Source: Actinoallomurus vinaceus
GTDB taxonomy: Bacteria > Actinomycetota > Actinomycetes > Streptosporangiales > Streptosporangiaceae
NCBI RefSeq assembly: GCF_039542055.1
Contig: NZ_BAABHK010000012.1
Coordinates: 287,514-351,513 of the forward strand
Reading direction: 5' to 3'
Length of the DNA stretch: 64,000 nt
This document shows positions 42,840 through 51,086 of this stretch, one piece after another (positions within the stretch are counted from its first letter, which is position 1; each line of letters begins with the position of its first letter). Below the pieces are notes generated by a model. The model worked only from the letters and a program-made list of their open reading frames with translations. It did not search any database and was not told where the DNA came from. The translations under genes and the position numbers were made by a program.

Positions 42840-43184
42840 TTACGCGGTCCTTCTGCGCTGCGCGCGCAGGACGGCCAATCGCTCGGCCAGGACCTCCTCA
42901 AGGTCTTCGATCGTGCGGCGCTCCATAAGCATGTCCCAGTGCGTGCGGGGCGGTTTGCCCTTCTTGGACTGGGGCATCTCACCGTTGACCATCAGGGCGG
43001 TGGCGCCGCAGCTCCGGCACTCCCAGGTCATCGGCACCTCGGCCTCAGCGGCCAGGATGACGGTGAACCGGTGGCCCTTCGGGCAGTCGTACATGACCTC
43101 CTGACGAGGGGCCAGGTCGGTGTTTCGATCGTTCTCGTAGCTCGTGGCTCCGAGGCGGGTGCCGCGAAGTGCGCGCTCGGCCAT
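42840..43184 (-). CDS. rbpA: RNA polymerase-binding protein RbpA
   Basis: A 114-residue transcription factor of actinobacteria that binds RNA polymerase and the principal sigma factor and stabilises the open complex. Motifs are ALRGTRLGATSYENDRN at the N-terminus, the zinc-binding core YDCPKGHRF and WECRSCGA, and the sigma-interacting C-terminus KPPRTHWDMLMERRTIEDLEEVLAERL. ATG at 43184 follows GGGAGG. A SigR-type promoter lies about 85-110 bases upstream, matching the known thiol-stress control of rbpA in Streptomyces. Confidence 0.96.
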   Translation of the reverse strand: MAERALRGTRLGATSYENDRNTDLAPRQEVMYDCPKGHRFTVILAAEAEVPMTWECRSCGATALMVNGEMPQSKKGKPPRTHWDMLMERRTIEDLEEVLAERLAVLRAQRRRTA

Positions 43185-43267
43185 CGTGACGTGCCTCCCA
43201 GACGGCTTGCGTTCTCCTAGCGTGAACGCTGGATACCGAGACAAGATTCCCGTCTTGGCCTTGATCC

Positions 43268-43294
43268 AACCCTGGGAAGACCGACCGTTTTCCC
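43268..43294 (-). promoter_or_regulatory. SigR-type promoter of rbpA
   Basis: On the minus strand GGGAAA is followed by 18 bases and GTT, close to the SigR consensus GGGAAT-N18-GTT. rbpA is an established SigR target in Streptomyces coelicolor. Confidence 0.7.
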
Positions 43295-43483
43295 GGGTCA
43301 ACCCCGCTTCCATCGCCTGAGCAGCGCAAATAGTGTATCAGCGCCTGCCGGAGTTGCATGCGGAGGGTTACGGATCGTTCAGGGCCGGTCGGCGCGGTCT
43401 GAGGCGGTTCGGGGTGTAACGCGTAACGGTTACATCATCAATGTCACGCTCTGTAGTGGGCGACGCCGACCCTGGCTCTCAGA

Positions 43484-43643
43484 GATCCCCTCGGTGCTGC
43501 TCGCCGGGGCGAGCGTGACCGCCGCTCTCCTCCTAACTCCGGGCGTCGCCATCTTCACCGCGCTGCTGGCGTTCGTCGCCCTGCTCCTGGCCCGCCACGC
43601 ACTCACCGCCCGCCGATCCGCCCAGGAGACCGCCGATGCCTAG
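43484..43643 (+). pseudogene. azlC: azlC remnant (C-terminus only)
   Basis: The frame reads SVLLAGASVTAALLLTPGVA and then FTALLAFVALLLARHALTARR, ending at the TAG at 43641. It matches the last membrane segment of AzlC, the large subunit of a branched-chain amino acid exporter. The preceding 200 residues and a start codon are missing. Its end overlaps the azlD start, the normal azlCD arrangement, so a former operon has been truncated from its 5' side. Confidence 0.6.
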
Positions 43644-43950
43644 CACCTCCTACCTCATCGCCGTCCTCGCGATCGTCTTCACCATCACCCTCGCCCTGCG
43701 CGCCGTCCCGTTCACGGTGCTGCGCGCGCTGCGGAGCTCGGCGATCGTACGGCGGCTGTCGGCGTGGATGCCGGTGGGCATTCTCGCGATCCTCGCCGTG
43801 ACCGCCCTGCACGGCACCATCGGCACCGAACCGCGCGACGCCGTACGCGCTGCTGGCCGTCGCCGTCACCGCAGGCGTCCACCTCGCCTTCGGCCGCCGC
43901 ACGATCCTCAGCGTCGGAGCCGGCACGGCCGTCTACGTCGTCCTCGCCTG
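43636..43950 (+). pseudogene. azlD: azlD remnant, frameshifted
   Basis: From ATG 43636 the frame gives SYLIAVLAIVFTITLALRAV, SSAIVRRLSAWMPVGILAIL and AVTALHGTIG, typical AzlD. At about 43840 the frame breaks, and the neighbouring frame continues with YALLAVAVTAGVHLAFGRRT and LSVGAGTAVYVVLA. The normal end then runs into the convergent oxidoreductase gene. With azlC truncated as well, this transporter is not functional. Confidence 0.65.
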
Positions 43951-43964
43951 CTGCCGGGTGCCGT

Positions 43965-44987
43965 TCAGCGCCATCCGAGGTCCGGTGCGACGTGTTCGAG
44001 GATGTTCTCCAGCAGGTGGGCGTTGTAGTCGACACCGAGCTGGCTCGGGATGGTCAGCAGCAGGGTGTCCGCGGCTTGGATGGCCTCGTCCTGGGCGAGT
44101 TCCTTGACCAGCACGTCCGGCTCGGCGGCGTACGATCGTCCGAAGATCGCTCTGGTCGTCTCGTCGATCATGCCGATCTGGTCCTGTGAGTTGTCGTCGT
44201 TTCCGAAGTAGGCACGGTCCAGGTCGGTCGTGAGGGCGAAGATGCTGCGGCTCACCGATACCCGCGGTTCCCGCCGGTGGCCGGCCTCCTCCCACGCTTC
44301 GCGGAACGCCTCGATCTGCTTGCGCTGCTGGACGTGCAGCGGCTCACCGGTCTCGTCGTCCTTGAGCGTGGAACTCTGCAGGTTCATGCCGAGCTTCGCG
44401 GCCCACACGCTGGTCGCGTTCGACCCGGAGCCCCACCAGATACGGTCGCGCAGGCCCTCGGAGTGCGGTTCGAGCCGCAGCAGACCCGGCGGGTTGGGGA
44501 ACATCGGCCGTGGGTTCGGCCGCGCGAAGCCCTTGCCCTCGATCACCGTGAGGAACGTCTCGGCGTGCCGGCGGGCCATGTCGGCGTCCGTTTCGCCCTC
44601 GGCGGGGGCGTAGCCGAAGTAGCGCCATCCGTCGATCACCTGTTCGGGGGAACCGCGGCTGATGCCGAGTTGCAGCCTGCCGTCGGCGATGAGGTCGGCC
44701 GCGCCGGCGTCCTCTGCCATGTACATCGGGTTCTCGTACCGCATGTCGATCACGCCGGTGCCGATCTCGATTCTCGAGGTACGCGCGCCGATCGCGGCGA
44801 GGAGCGGGAACGGGCTGCCCGCCTGGCGGGCGAAGTGATGCACACGGAAGTACGCCCCGTCCAGGCCGAGTTCCTCGGCCGCGACCGCGAGGTCGATGGA
44901 CTGGTGCAGGAAGTCACTGGCGGTCCGGGTCCGCGACTGCGGGTTCGGCGCCCAGTGCCCGAAGGAGAGGAAACCAAGCTTCTTCAC
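43965..44987 (-). CDS. LLM-class flavin-dependent oxidoreductase
   Basis: A 340-residue luciferase-like monooxygenase with a TIM barrel. It starts KKLGFLSFGHWAP, followed by DGAYFRVHHFARQAGSPFPLLAAIGARTSRIEIGTGVI and DLIADGRLQLGISRGSPEQ, which are standard flavin-binding sequences. It uses reduced FMN or F420 made elsewhere; F420 is common in actinomycetes. GTG at 44987 has GGAG upstream. It stands alone, convergent with the azlD remnant. Substrate unknown. Confidence 0.9.
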   Translation of the reverse strand: MKKLGFLSFGHWAPNPQSRTRTASDFLHQSIDLAVAAEELGLDGAYFRVHHFARQAGSPFPLLAAIGARTSRIEIGTGVIDMRYENPMYMAEDAGAADLIADGRLQLGISRGSPEQVIDGWRYFGYAPAEGETDADMARRHAETFLTVIEGKGFARPNPRPMFPNPPGLLRLEPHSEGLRDRIWWGSGSNATSVWAAKLGMNLQSSTLKDDETGEPLHVQQRKQIEAFREAWEEAGHRREPRVSVSRSIFALTTDLDRAYFGNDDNSQDQIGMIDETTRAIFGRSYAAEPDVLVKELAQDEAIQAADTLLLTIPSQLGVDYNAHLLENILEHVAPDLGWR

Positions 44988-45120
44988 ACGAACTCCAGCG
45001 CGCAGCGGCCACGTTTGATTCCGGCGCGCCGTGCGGACTACGCGACGATTGTCATGCTCCGTAACGATCGACGCCGACCTCCGTCCCGGCGGCCGGGCCG
45101 CCGGGACGGAGGCGCCGGCC

Positions 45121-47259
45121 TCAGGCGATCCCGGGCAGGAGCGCCGCGGACCAGCTGAAGTTGGTGGAGTTCAGCGGCTGTCCGGTCAGGGGGTCGTAGT
45201 TCTCCATGATCGGGCGGTCGCCGAGCAGGCCGTCGGCCGACTGCCAGAGCCGGTTCGCCGCGGCCGTGGCGTCCGTGCCGTAGCCGTACCGGCGCAGGCC
45301 GGCCAGGGCGAAGTACGCCTGGTCCAGCCACACCGGGCCGCGCCAGTACTCCTTCGCGTCGAAGTACGGCGAGCTCTTGGCCACCGTCGGGAACGGCACC
45401 TTCGTGGCGAACTCGGCCGGATCGGTGAGCCTGGCCCGGACCCGCGCCGCCTCGGCGCCGTCGGCGACGCCGGCCCACAGCGGGACGGAGCCCTCGATGC
45501 CCCGGCCCCGCTCGACGAGCCGCCGGCCGGTCGCCAGGTCGGTGTCGTAGAAGAAGCCGGTCGCCGGGTCGTACATCCTGGCCCGGATGGTCGCGGCCAG
45601 CGTCCGCGCCTGCGCGGTGTACCGAGCGGCGTCCGCGCGGTGCCCGAGCCGCGCCGCGATGGCCGCCAGGTAGCGCTTCTCGGCGACGAGGTAGGAGTTC
45701 AGGTCGACCGACTCCTGGTTGAGCGAGTAGCCCACCAGGCGGCCGTTCGCGTCGCGGTTCTCCACCACGGTCGTGCCGAGTGCGGCGTCGAAGCGCGGGG
45801 CGTTGTCCATGCCGCTCTCCCACGCCGCCGCCTGCCGCCGCTCCTCGGCGCTGTCGTTGGCCGGGTCGACGGTGGCGCCGTACTCGGCCAGGCCGTCGTG
45901 GTCGTGGTCCCGGTCGCGGTACCACCAGTCGTGGTAGGCGACCAACTTCGGATACATCTCCTTGAGGAACGCGGTGTCGCCGTTCGCCCGGTAGACCTCC
46001 CAGACCGCCCAGGCGGCCAGCGGCGGCTTGGAGTTGCGCTCGTTCCAGTTGCCGCCGCCGCGCGCCGGATCGTTGTAGAACAGGCAGTCGGGGATCATTC
46101 CGGCGTCCTGCGGGCGGGTCGGCGAGTCGGGGCGGACCTGGTAGTCGAACATCGATCGGATCTGCGACTCGGCGAGCGCCGGCGCGAAGCGGGCGGTGCC
46201 GACCGCCTGCTTCCAGGTGTCCCAGGCCCAGAGCCCGCCGGCGAACCACTTGTAGGTGATCGACGGGGTGACGCCGTCGTGCCGGAGCATCCCGGCCGCG
46301 CCGCGCCAGTTGGTGATCAGCGTCTCGACCGACTTGACCACGGCGCGGCGCCGCTCGGCGGGCACGCCCCGGGTCGCCGCCGTCACATAGCCGCGCCAGC
46401 GCGCGTCCCCTCGGGCGATGGCCTGCTCCGGCCGGCGCAGCAGGTCGCGCACGACCGCCGCCTCCCGGTTCCGTTCCGCGGCGGTGAAGGTGTAGGTCTC
46501 GGTCCAGGTCAGCGCGGTGGTGCGGTGCGGCGCGACGGTGCGCGGACGGGCCAGCTCGGTGACGTACGAGTCGCCGGTGACCGTGGTGCGGACCGGCTCG
46601 GCGTGCACGACCTCGAACCGTTCGGTGCCGTCGGTGAGGTAGTCCCAGACCTGCCGGACCTTGGCGAAGTCGACGGCGACGCCCTGGCCGGTGGCGCGCA
46701 ACGACGGAGCGCTGCGCATCGGCTCGGCGTCCGGCCGCAGCAGGGCGCCGGTCCAGCCGATCTCCAGCGTGCGGGCGGCGGTGCCGGTGTTCTCCAGGTA
46801 CGCCCGCACGAGTGCGCTGCGGTCGCTGCCGAACCGCAGTTCCAGGGTGAGGCGCAGCCCGGGCAGGTCGTACGACTGGCGCAGCAGGCCGGGCAGGGCG
46901 GTCAGCACCGGCTTCTTCGCGGCGGCCAGGTCGATGTCCCGGCCGTTCTCCCGTAGCCGGATGCGGGAGAACGCCTTGCTCAGCCACCACGGGTACTCCT
47001 GGGCGATGTACATCGGCCCGGAGAACGCGCCGTACGTGGAGGGGTCCTTCGGCAGCGCGTAGGCGTGCCACGCTCCCTGGTCGGCGAACACGTTGAGGTC
47101 GTTGACGTCGGCGGGCAGGGCGTTCGAGGGAACGCCGTGCAGGTCGAGCACGTCGGCGTACCCGGCCGGTGGTGGCGCGGCGTACGCGGCGGGAAGGGCG
47201 GTGACGACGAGGGCCGAGCCGAGCGAGAGCCCGGCCAGGGCATGCAGCGATCGACGCAT
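45121..47259 (-). CDS. GH63 family (YgjK-like) glycoside hydrolase, exported
   Basis: A 712-residue exported glycosidase. Residues 1-28 are a signal peptide (HALAGLSLGSALVVTALPAAYAA). The N-terminal beta domain has KDPSTYGAFSGPMYIAQEYPWWLSKAF. The (alpha/alpha)6 barrel has FAGGLWAWDTWKQAVG, whose Asp is the likely acid, and PIMENYDPLTGQPLN, whose Glu is the likely base, by analogy with YgjK. Further sequence is EYWRGPVWLDQAYFALAGLR. ATG at 47259 sits six bases after AAAGG; GTG at 47265 is too close to that site. It is the last gene of the ABC/GH42 operon. The family acts on alpha-glucosidic disaccharides. Confidence 0.88.
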   Translation of the reverse strand: MRRSLHALAGLSLGSALVVTALPAAYAAPPPAGYADVLDLHGVPSNALPADVNDLNVFADQGAWHAYALPKDPSTYGAFSGPMYIAQEYPWWLSKAFSRIRLRENGRDIDLAAAKKPVLTALPGLLRQSYDLPGLRLTLELRFGSDRSALVRAYLENTGTAARTLEIGWTGALLRPDAEPMRSAPSLRATGQGVAVDFAKVRQVWDYLTDGTERFEVVHAEPVRTTVTGDSYVTELARPRTVAPHRTTALTWTETYTFTAAERNREAAVVRDLLRRPEQAIARGDARWRGYVTAATRGVPAERRRAVVKSVETLITNWRGAAGMLRHDGVTPSITYKWFAGGLWAWDTWKQAVGTARFAPALAESQIRSMFDYQVRPDSPTRPQDAGMIPDCLFYNDPARGGGNWNERNSKPPLAAWAVWEVYRANGDTAFLKEMYPKLVAYHDWWYRDRDHDHDGLAEYGATVDPANDSAEERRQAAAWESGMDNAPRFDAALGTTVVENRDANGRLVGYSLNQESVDLNSYLVAEKRYLAAIAARLGHRADAARYTAQARTLAATIRARMYDPATGFFYDTDLATGRRLVERGRGIEGSVPLWAGVADGAEAARVRARLTDPAEFATKVPFPTVAKSSPYFDAKEYWRGPVWLDQAYFALAGLRRYGYGTDATAAANRLWQSADGLLGDRPIMENYDPLTGQPLNSTNFSWSAALLPGIA

Positions 47260-47289
47260 GATCACCTTTCATGGGGGGAGGAGCGGCCG

Positions 47290-49299
47290 TCAGCGGGCCG
47301 TCTTGAGCACCGCCGCCCCGAGCGGGGACAGCCGGAGCGTGCCCCGCACGGCGGTGCCGGTCAGCAGCTCGATCCCGTCGGGCACGGGCAGTTCCGTCTC
47401 CGTGCCGGCGTGGTTGAGCAGGAAGAGATAGGAGGCGTGCGGGCCGTCGCGGCGGGTGACCTCCACGCCGTCCGGCGCCTCCAGCACGGGCCGCACGCCC
47501 GCGTCGGCGAAGACGACGTCGAGCACGGCGCCCACGTCCTCGCCGAGATGACAGCCGAGGTACCAGGAGCGGCCCGAGCCGTACGCGTTGCGGGTGACCG
47601 CCGGGCGACCGGCGAGCGGGCCGGAGGCGTACGCCCCGACGATCTCGGCCGTCGTCGCGGTCAGCCACTCGCTCCACAACGTCGCCGGCACGACACGGTC
47701 GCCGAGCGCGACCCCGGCCGTCTCCCCGTCGGCGATCGGCCAGAACTCCTCGACGGCGACGCCGAGCACGTCGCGCAGCGGGCCGGGACAGCCGCCGTCG
47801 TGGATGTGGTCGTGCTCGTCGGCCACGCCGCTGAAGCAGCCGCAGACCAGCCGCCCGCCGTCCTCGACGTAGGCGGTCAGCCACCGCGCGGTCTCCTCGG
47901 TCACCAGGTAGAGGTTGGGCGCCAGGACGACGCGGTAGCCGTCCAGCGGCGCTTCCGGCGGCACGAAGCCGACCGTCACGTTGCGGGCATGGATCGGGGC
48001 GTACCATGACGCGACCAGCTCGCGCAGCCGCAGCCGGGCCGAGGGATGCTCGTCGAGCTCCAGCGCCCACCAGGAGTCCCAGTCCAGGACGATGGCGACG
48101 TCGGCGGTCAGGCGGGTGCCCGCGACCTCGCCGAGACGGGAGAGCTCCCGGCCGAGCCGTACGGTGCCGGCCCAGCGCGGCGACGCGACGCCCCGGTGCG
48201 GCAGCAGCGCGCTGTGGAACTTCTCCGCGCCCGCCCGCGACGCCCGCCACTGGAAGTGCAGGACGCCGTCGGCGCCGCGCGCCACCGTCTGCAGCGACCA
48301 CAGGCGTTGCAGCGCCGGGGTCTTCGGGACGTTCACCGGCCGCCAGCTCACCGCCGACGGGGCCTGCTCCATCAGCAGCCACGGCCGTCCGCCCTTCAGC
48401 GAGCGCATCAGGTCGTAGTTGAGCGCCGCGCCGACGTGCGCCGCCGGGTCGGCCGGGTCGGGGTAGGCGTCGTCGGACACCAGGTCCTCCTGTGCCGCCC
48501 ACGCCCAGTAGTCCAGCGCCTTGAACATCGACATGAAGTTCGTGGTCACCGGCACGTCGCCGCGTACCTCGTCCAGCACCGCCTTCTCCGCCCGGTGGCA
48601 GGCGAGCAGCGCGTCGGAGCAGAACCGCCGCCAGTCCAGGACCTGGGTGGGGTTGACCGGGCCGGGCGCGGCGCGCGGCGGCTCGATCTCCTCCCACGTG
48701 CCGTACCGCTGGGACCAGAAGTCGGTGCCCCACGCGGCGTTCAGCGCCGCCAGGCCGGCGTACCGCTCGCGCAGCCAGCGCCGGAAGTCGGCGGCCGAGA
48801 CCGGGCAGAAGCACTCGGTCACGTGGTCGCCGTACTCGTTGTGGACGTGCCACAGCGCGAGCGCCGGGTGGTCGTGGTATCGCTCGGCGATCGCCCGCAC
48901 GAGCCGTACCGCGGCCCGCCGGTAGGCCGGGGAGGACGGGCAGTAGTGCTGCCTCGAGCCGAACTCCAGGCGAACGCCCTCGGCGGTGACCGGCAGGATC
49001 TCCGGGTGCGCGCGGACCAGCCAGGCGGGCGGCGACGCGGTCGCGGTGGCCAGGTCGACGCCGATGTCATGCCCGGCGAGCAGGTCGAGCAGCCGGTCGA
49101 ACCAGCCGAAGTCCCAGGTGCCGAGGCCGGGCTGCAGCCGGGCCCAGGAGAACACCCCGACGGTGACGAGGTTGACGCCGGCCTCCCTCATCAGCCGGAC
49201 GTCCTGCTCCCACACCTCCTCCGGCCACTGCTCGGGGTTGTAGTCGCCGCCGTACAGCAGGCCCGGGATCCGGGTCAGGCGGTCGTTGGTCCGCGTCAT
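47290..49299 (-). CDS. GH42 beta-galactosidase
   Basis: A 669-residue intracellular enzyme that hydrolyses beta-D-galactosides, often from plant galactans. The TIM barrel starts LLYGGDYNPEQWPEEVWEQDV. The acid/base is Glu155 in WHVHNEYGDH and the nucleophile is Glu311 in WLLMEQAPS. A Cys set (CFCPVSA near residue 164) may bind zinc as in some GH42 enzymes. A trimerisation and C-terminal beta domain follow. ATG at 49299 overlaps the permease stop (ATGA). Its place in the importer operon suggests it cleaves the imported sugar. Confidence 0.94.
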   Translation of the reverse strand: MTRTNDRLTRIPGLLYGGDYNPEQWPEEVWEQDVRLMREAGVNLVTVGVFSWARLQPGLGTWDFGWFDRLLDLLAGHDIGVDLATATASPPAWLVRAHPEILPVTAEGVRLEFGSRQHYCPSSPAYRRAAVRLVRAIAERYHDHPALALWHVHNEYGDHVTECFCPVSAADFRRWLRERYAGLAALNAAWGTDFWSQRYGTWEEIEPPRAAPGPVNPTQVLDWRRFCSDALLACHRAEKAVLDEVRGDVPVTTNFMSMFKALDYWAWAAQEDLVSDDAYPDPADPAAHVGAALNYDLMRSLKGGRPWLLMEQAPSAVSWRPVNVPKTPALQRLWSLQTVARGADGVLHFQWRASRAGAEKFHSALLPHRGVASPRWAGTVRLGRELSRLGEVAGTRLTADVAIVLDWDSWWALELDEHPSARLRLRELVASWYAPIHARNVTVGFVPPEAPLDGYRVVLAPNLYLVTEETARWLTAYVEDGGRLVCGCFSGVADEHDHIHDGGCPGPLRDVLGVAVEEFWPIADGETAGVALGDRVVPATLWSEWLTATTAEIVGAYASGPLAGRPAVTRNAYGSGRSWYLGCHLGEDVGAVLDVVFADAGVRPVLEAPDGVEVTRRDGPHASYLFLLNHAGTETELPVPDGIELLTGTAVRGTLRLSPLGAAVLKTAR

Positions 49300-50141
49300 C
49301 CCTTGACCGCCCCTCCGAGCAGCCCGGACACGAACTGCTTCTGGAACACGAAGAAGACGAGCATCAGCGGCAGCGTCGCCAGGAACGAGCCGAGGATCAG
49401 CCCGGAGTAGTCGACGTGGCTCTGCCCGACGAGGGTGTACAGCGCGACCGGCGCCGTGTACTTGTCCTCGGTGTTGAGCATGAGCAGCGGCCACAGGAAC
49501 GCGTTCCACTGGCTCATGAAGGTGAAGATGGCCAGGGCGCCGAGCTGCGGGCGCACCACCGGCAGCACGATCCGGTAGAAGATCCGCAGGTCGCCGGCGC
49601 CGTCCATGCGGGCCGACTCGATCAGCTCGTCGGGGAAGTCCAGGAACGCCTGGCGCATCAGGAAGATGCCGAACGAGTTGGCCAGGAACGGGATGATGAC
49701 CGCCTGGTAGGTGTCGATCCAGCCGAGGTTCGACATCATCTGGAACAGCGGTACGAGCAGCACCTGGAACGGGATCATCATGGTCGCCAGCACCAGACCG
49801 AGCAGCAGCCCCCGGCCGCGGAACCGGTACTTCGCCAGGCCGTACCCGCACATCGCGGAGATCAGCGAGCTGAGCACGGTGTAGACGACCGCGATGCCCA
49901 GGCTGTTGGCCATCACGCGGGTGAAGCCGATCGAGTGCTGCAGCGATACGAGGTTGTGCAGCAGCCGCCCGCCCGGCAGGAACGGCGGCGGCGAGCGGAA
50001 CAGCTCGGCGTTGTCGCGGGTGGAGGCCACCACCATCCAGTAGAACGGGACGATGCTGACCACCGCGCCGGCGGCGAGGAACAGGTAGCCGGCCACGCGG
50101 CCCAGCAGGCGCGGGCGCAGGGTTCGGGTCGTGGTGGTCAC
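49296..50141 (-). CDS. carbohydrate ABC transporter permease (MalG type)
   Basis: A 281-residue permease with six membrane segments beginning LLGRVAGYLFLAAGAVVSIVPFYWMVVAST. The EAA loop is LIESARMDGAGDLRIFYRIVLPVVRP near residue 185. GTG at 50141 overlaps the MalF stop and its stop overlaps the GH42 start. No ATPase gene accompanies it. Confidence 0.94.
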   Translation of the reverse strand: MTTTTRTLRPRLLGRVAGYLFLAAGAVVSIVPFYWMVVASTRDNAELFRSPPPFLPGGRLLHNLVSLQHSIGFTRVMANSLGIAVVYTVLSSLISAMCGYGLAKYRFRGRGLLLGLVLATMMIPFQVLLVPLFQMMSNLGWIDTYQAVIIPFLANSFGIFLMRQAFLDFPDELIESARMDGAGDLRIFYRIVLPVVRPQLGALAIFTFMSQWNAFLWPLLMLNTEDKYTAPVALYTLVGQSHVDYSGLILGSFLATLPLMLVFFVFQKQFVSGLLGGAVKG

Positions 50142-51082
50142 CGGCGCGACCGGTCCTTTCCGAGGAAGCGGAACTGGACGAACGAGATCAGCCCGATCAG
50201 CAGGACGACGACCCAGGCGATGGCGGCCGCGTAGCCGAAGTCGAGCTGCTCGAAGCCGACCTTGTACAGGTAGAGGACGGGCGTCATCGTGGCGTTGCCC
50301 GGCCCGCCCTTGGTCAGCACGTAGTTCTCGTCGAAGAGCTGCAGGGTGCCGATGGTCGAGGTGACCGAGCAGAACAGGATCACCGGCCGCAGCTGCGGGA
50401 TGATCACGCGGGTGAACGTGGTGAACGCGCCCGCGCCGTCGATGGCCGCCGCCTCGTACTGCTCGCGGCCGATGCCCTGCAGCCCGGCCAGGAGGATGAT
50501 CGCGTTGTAGCCGGTCCACCGCCAGGTGATCGAGCCGATCAGGGCCAGCCGCGCCCAGCCGGGGCTGTTCAGCCAGTCCACCTCGGGCAGGCCGACGGCG
50601 TGCAGCGTCTGGTTCACCATGCCGCCGTCGGTCTTCAGCAGCACCCGGAACACCACCGAGTAGGCCACCAGCATGGTGACGGCAGGCAGGAAGTAGGCGA
50701 TGCGCCAGGTCGACCGGAACCGCAGCCACGACCGGTTCAGCCCGTACGCCAGCAGCAGCGCCAGGCCGATCATGACGGGCACCTGCACGATGAGGATCAG
50801 CCCGGTGTTGCGCAGCGACGCCCAGAACACCGGGTCGTGCAGCATCCGCCGGTACTGGGCGAGCCCGACCCAGGTCTGCGCGCCGTCGCGGTCGGCGGTG
50901 AAGCTCTGGTAGACGCTCGCCAGCAGCGGATAGGCGAAGAACAGGACGAACAGCGCGGTGGCCGGCCCGGCGAAGATCCACGGAGTGAGGCGTGGCAGGC
51001 CGCGTCGCCCTCCGCCCCGGCCGGGCCGCGGCCCGGCCGGGGCAGGCGCGCGCACGGCCTCTCGTGTCACGTCGACGGTCAC
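50138..51082 (-). CDS. sugar ABC transporter permease (MalF type)
   Basis: A 314-residue permease with a Pro/Arg/Gly-rich N-terminus of about 30 residues, then six membrane segments from LTPWIFAGPATALFVLFFAYPLL. The EAA loop is QYEAAAIDGAGAFTTFTRVIIPQLRP near residue 205. GTG at 51082 lies four bases after the binding-protein stop. It pairs with the MalG protein encoded next. Confidence 0.94.
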   Translation of the reverse strand: MTVDVTREAVRAPAPAGPRPGRGGGRRGLPRLTPWIFAGPATALFVLFFAYPLLASVYQSFTADRDGAQTWVGLAQYRRMLHDPVFWASLRNTGLILIVQVPVMIGLALLLAYGLNRSWLRFRSTWRIAYFLPAVTMLVAYSVVFRVLLKTDGGMVNQTLHAVGLPEVDWLNSPGWARLALIGSITWRWTGYNAIILLAGLQGIGREQYEAAAIDGAGAFTTFTRVIIPQLRPVILFCSVTSTIGTLQLFDENYVLTKGGPGNATMTPVLYLYKVGFEQLDFGYAAAIAWVVVLLIGLISFVQFRFLGKDRSRR

Positions 51083-51086
51083 GGCG

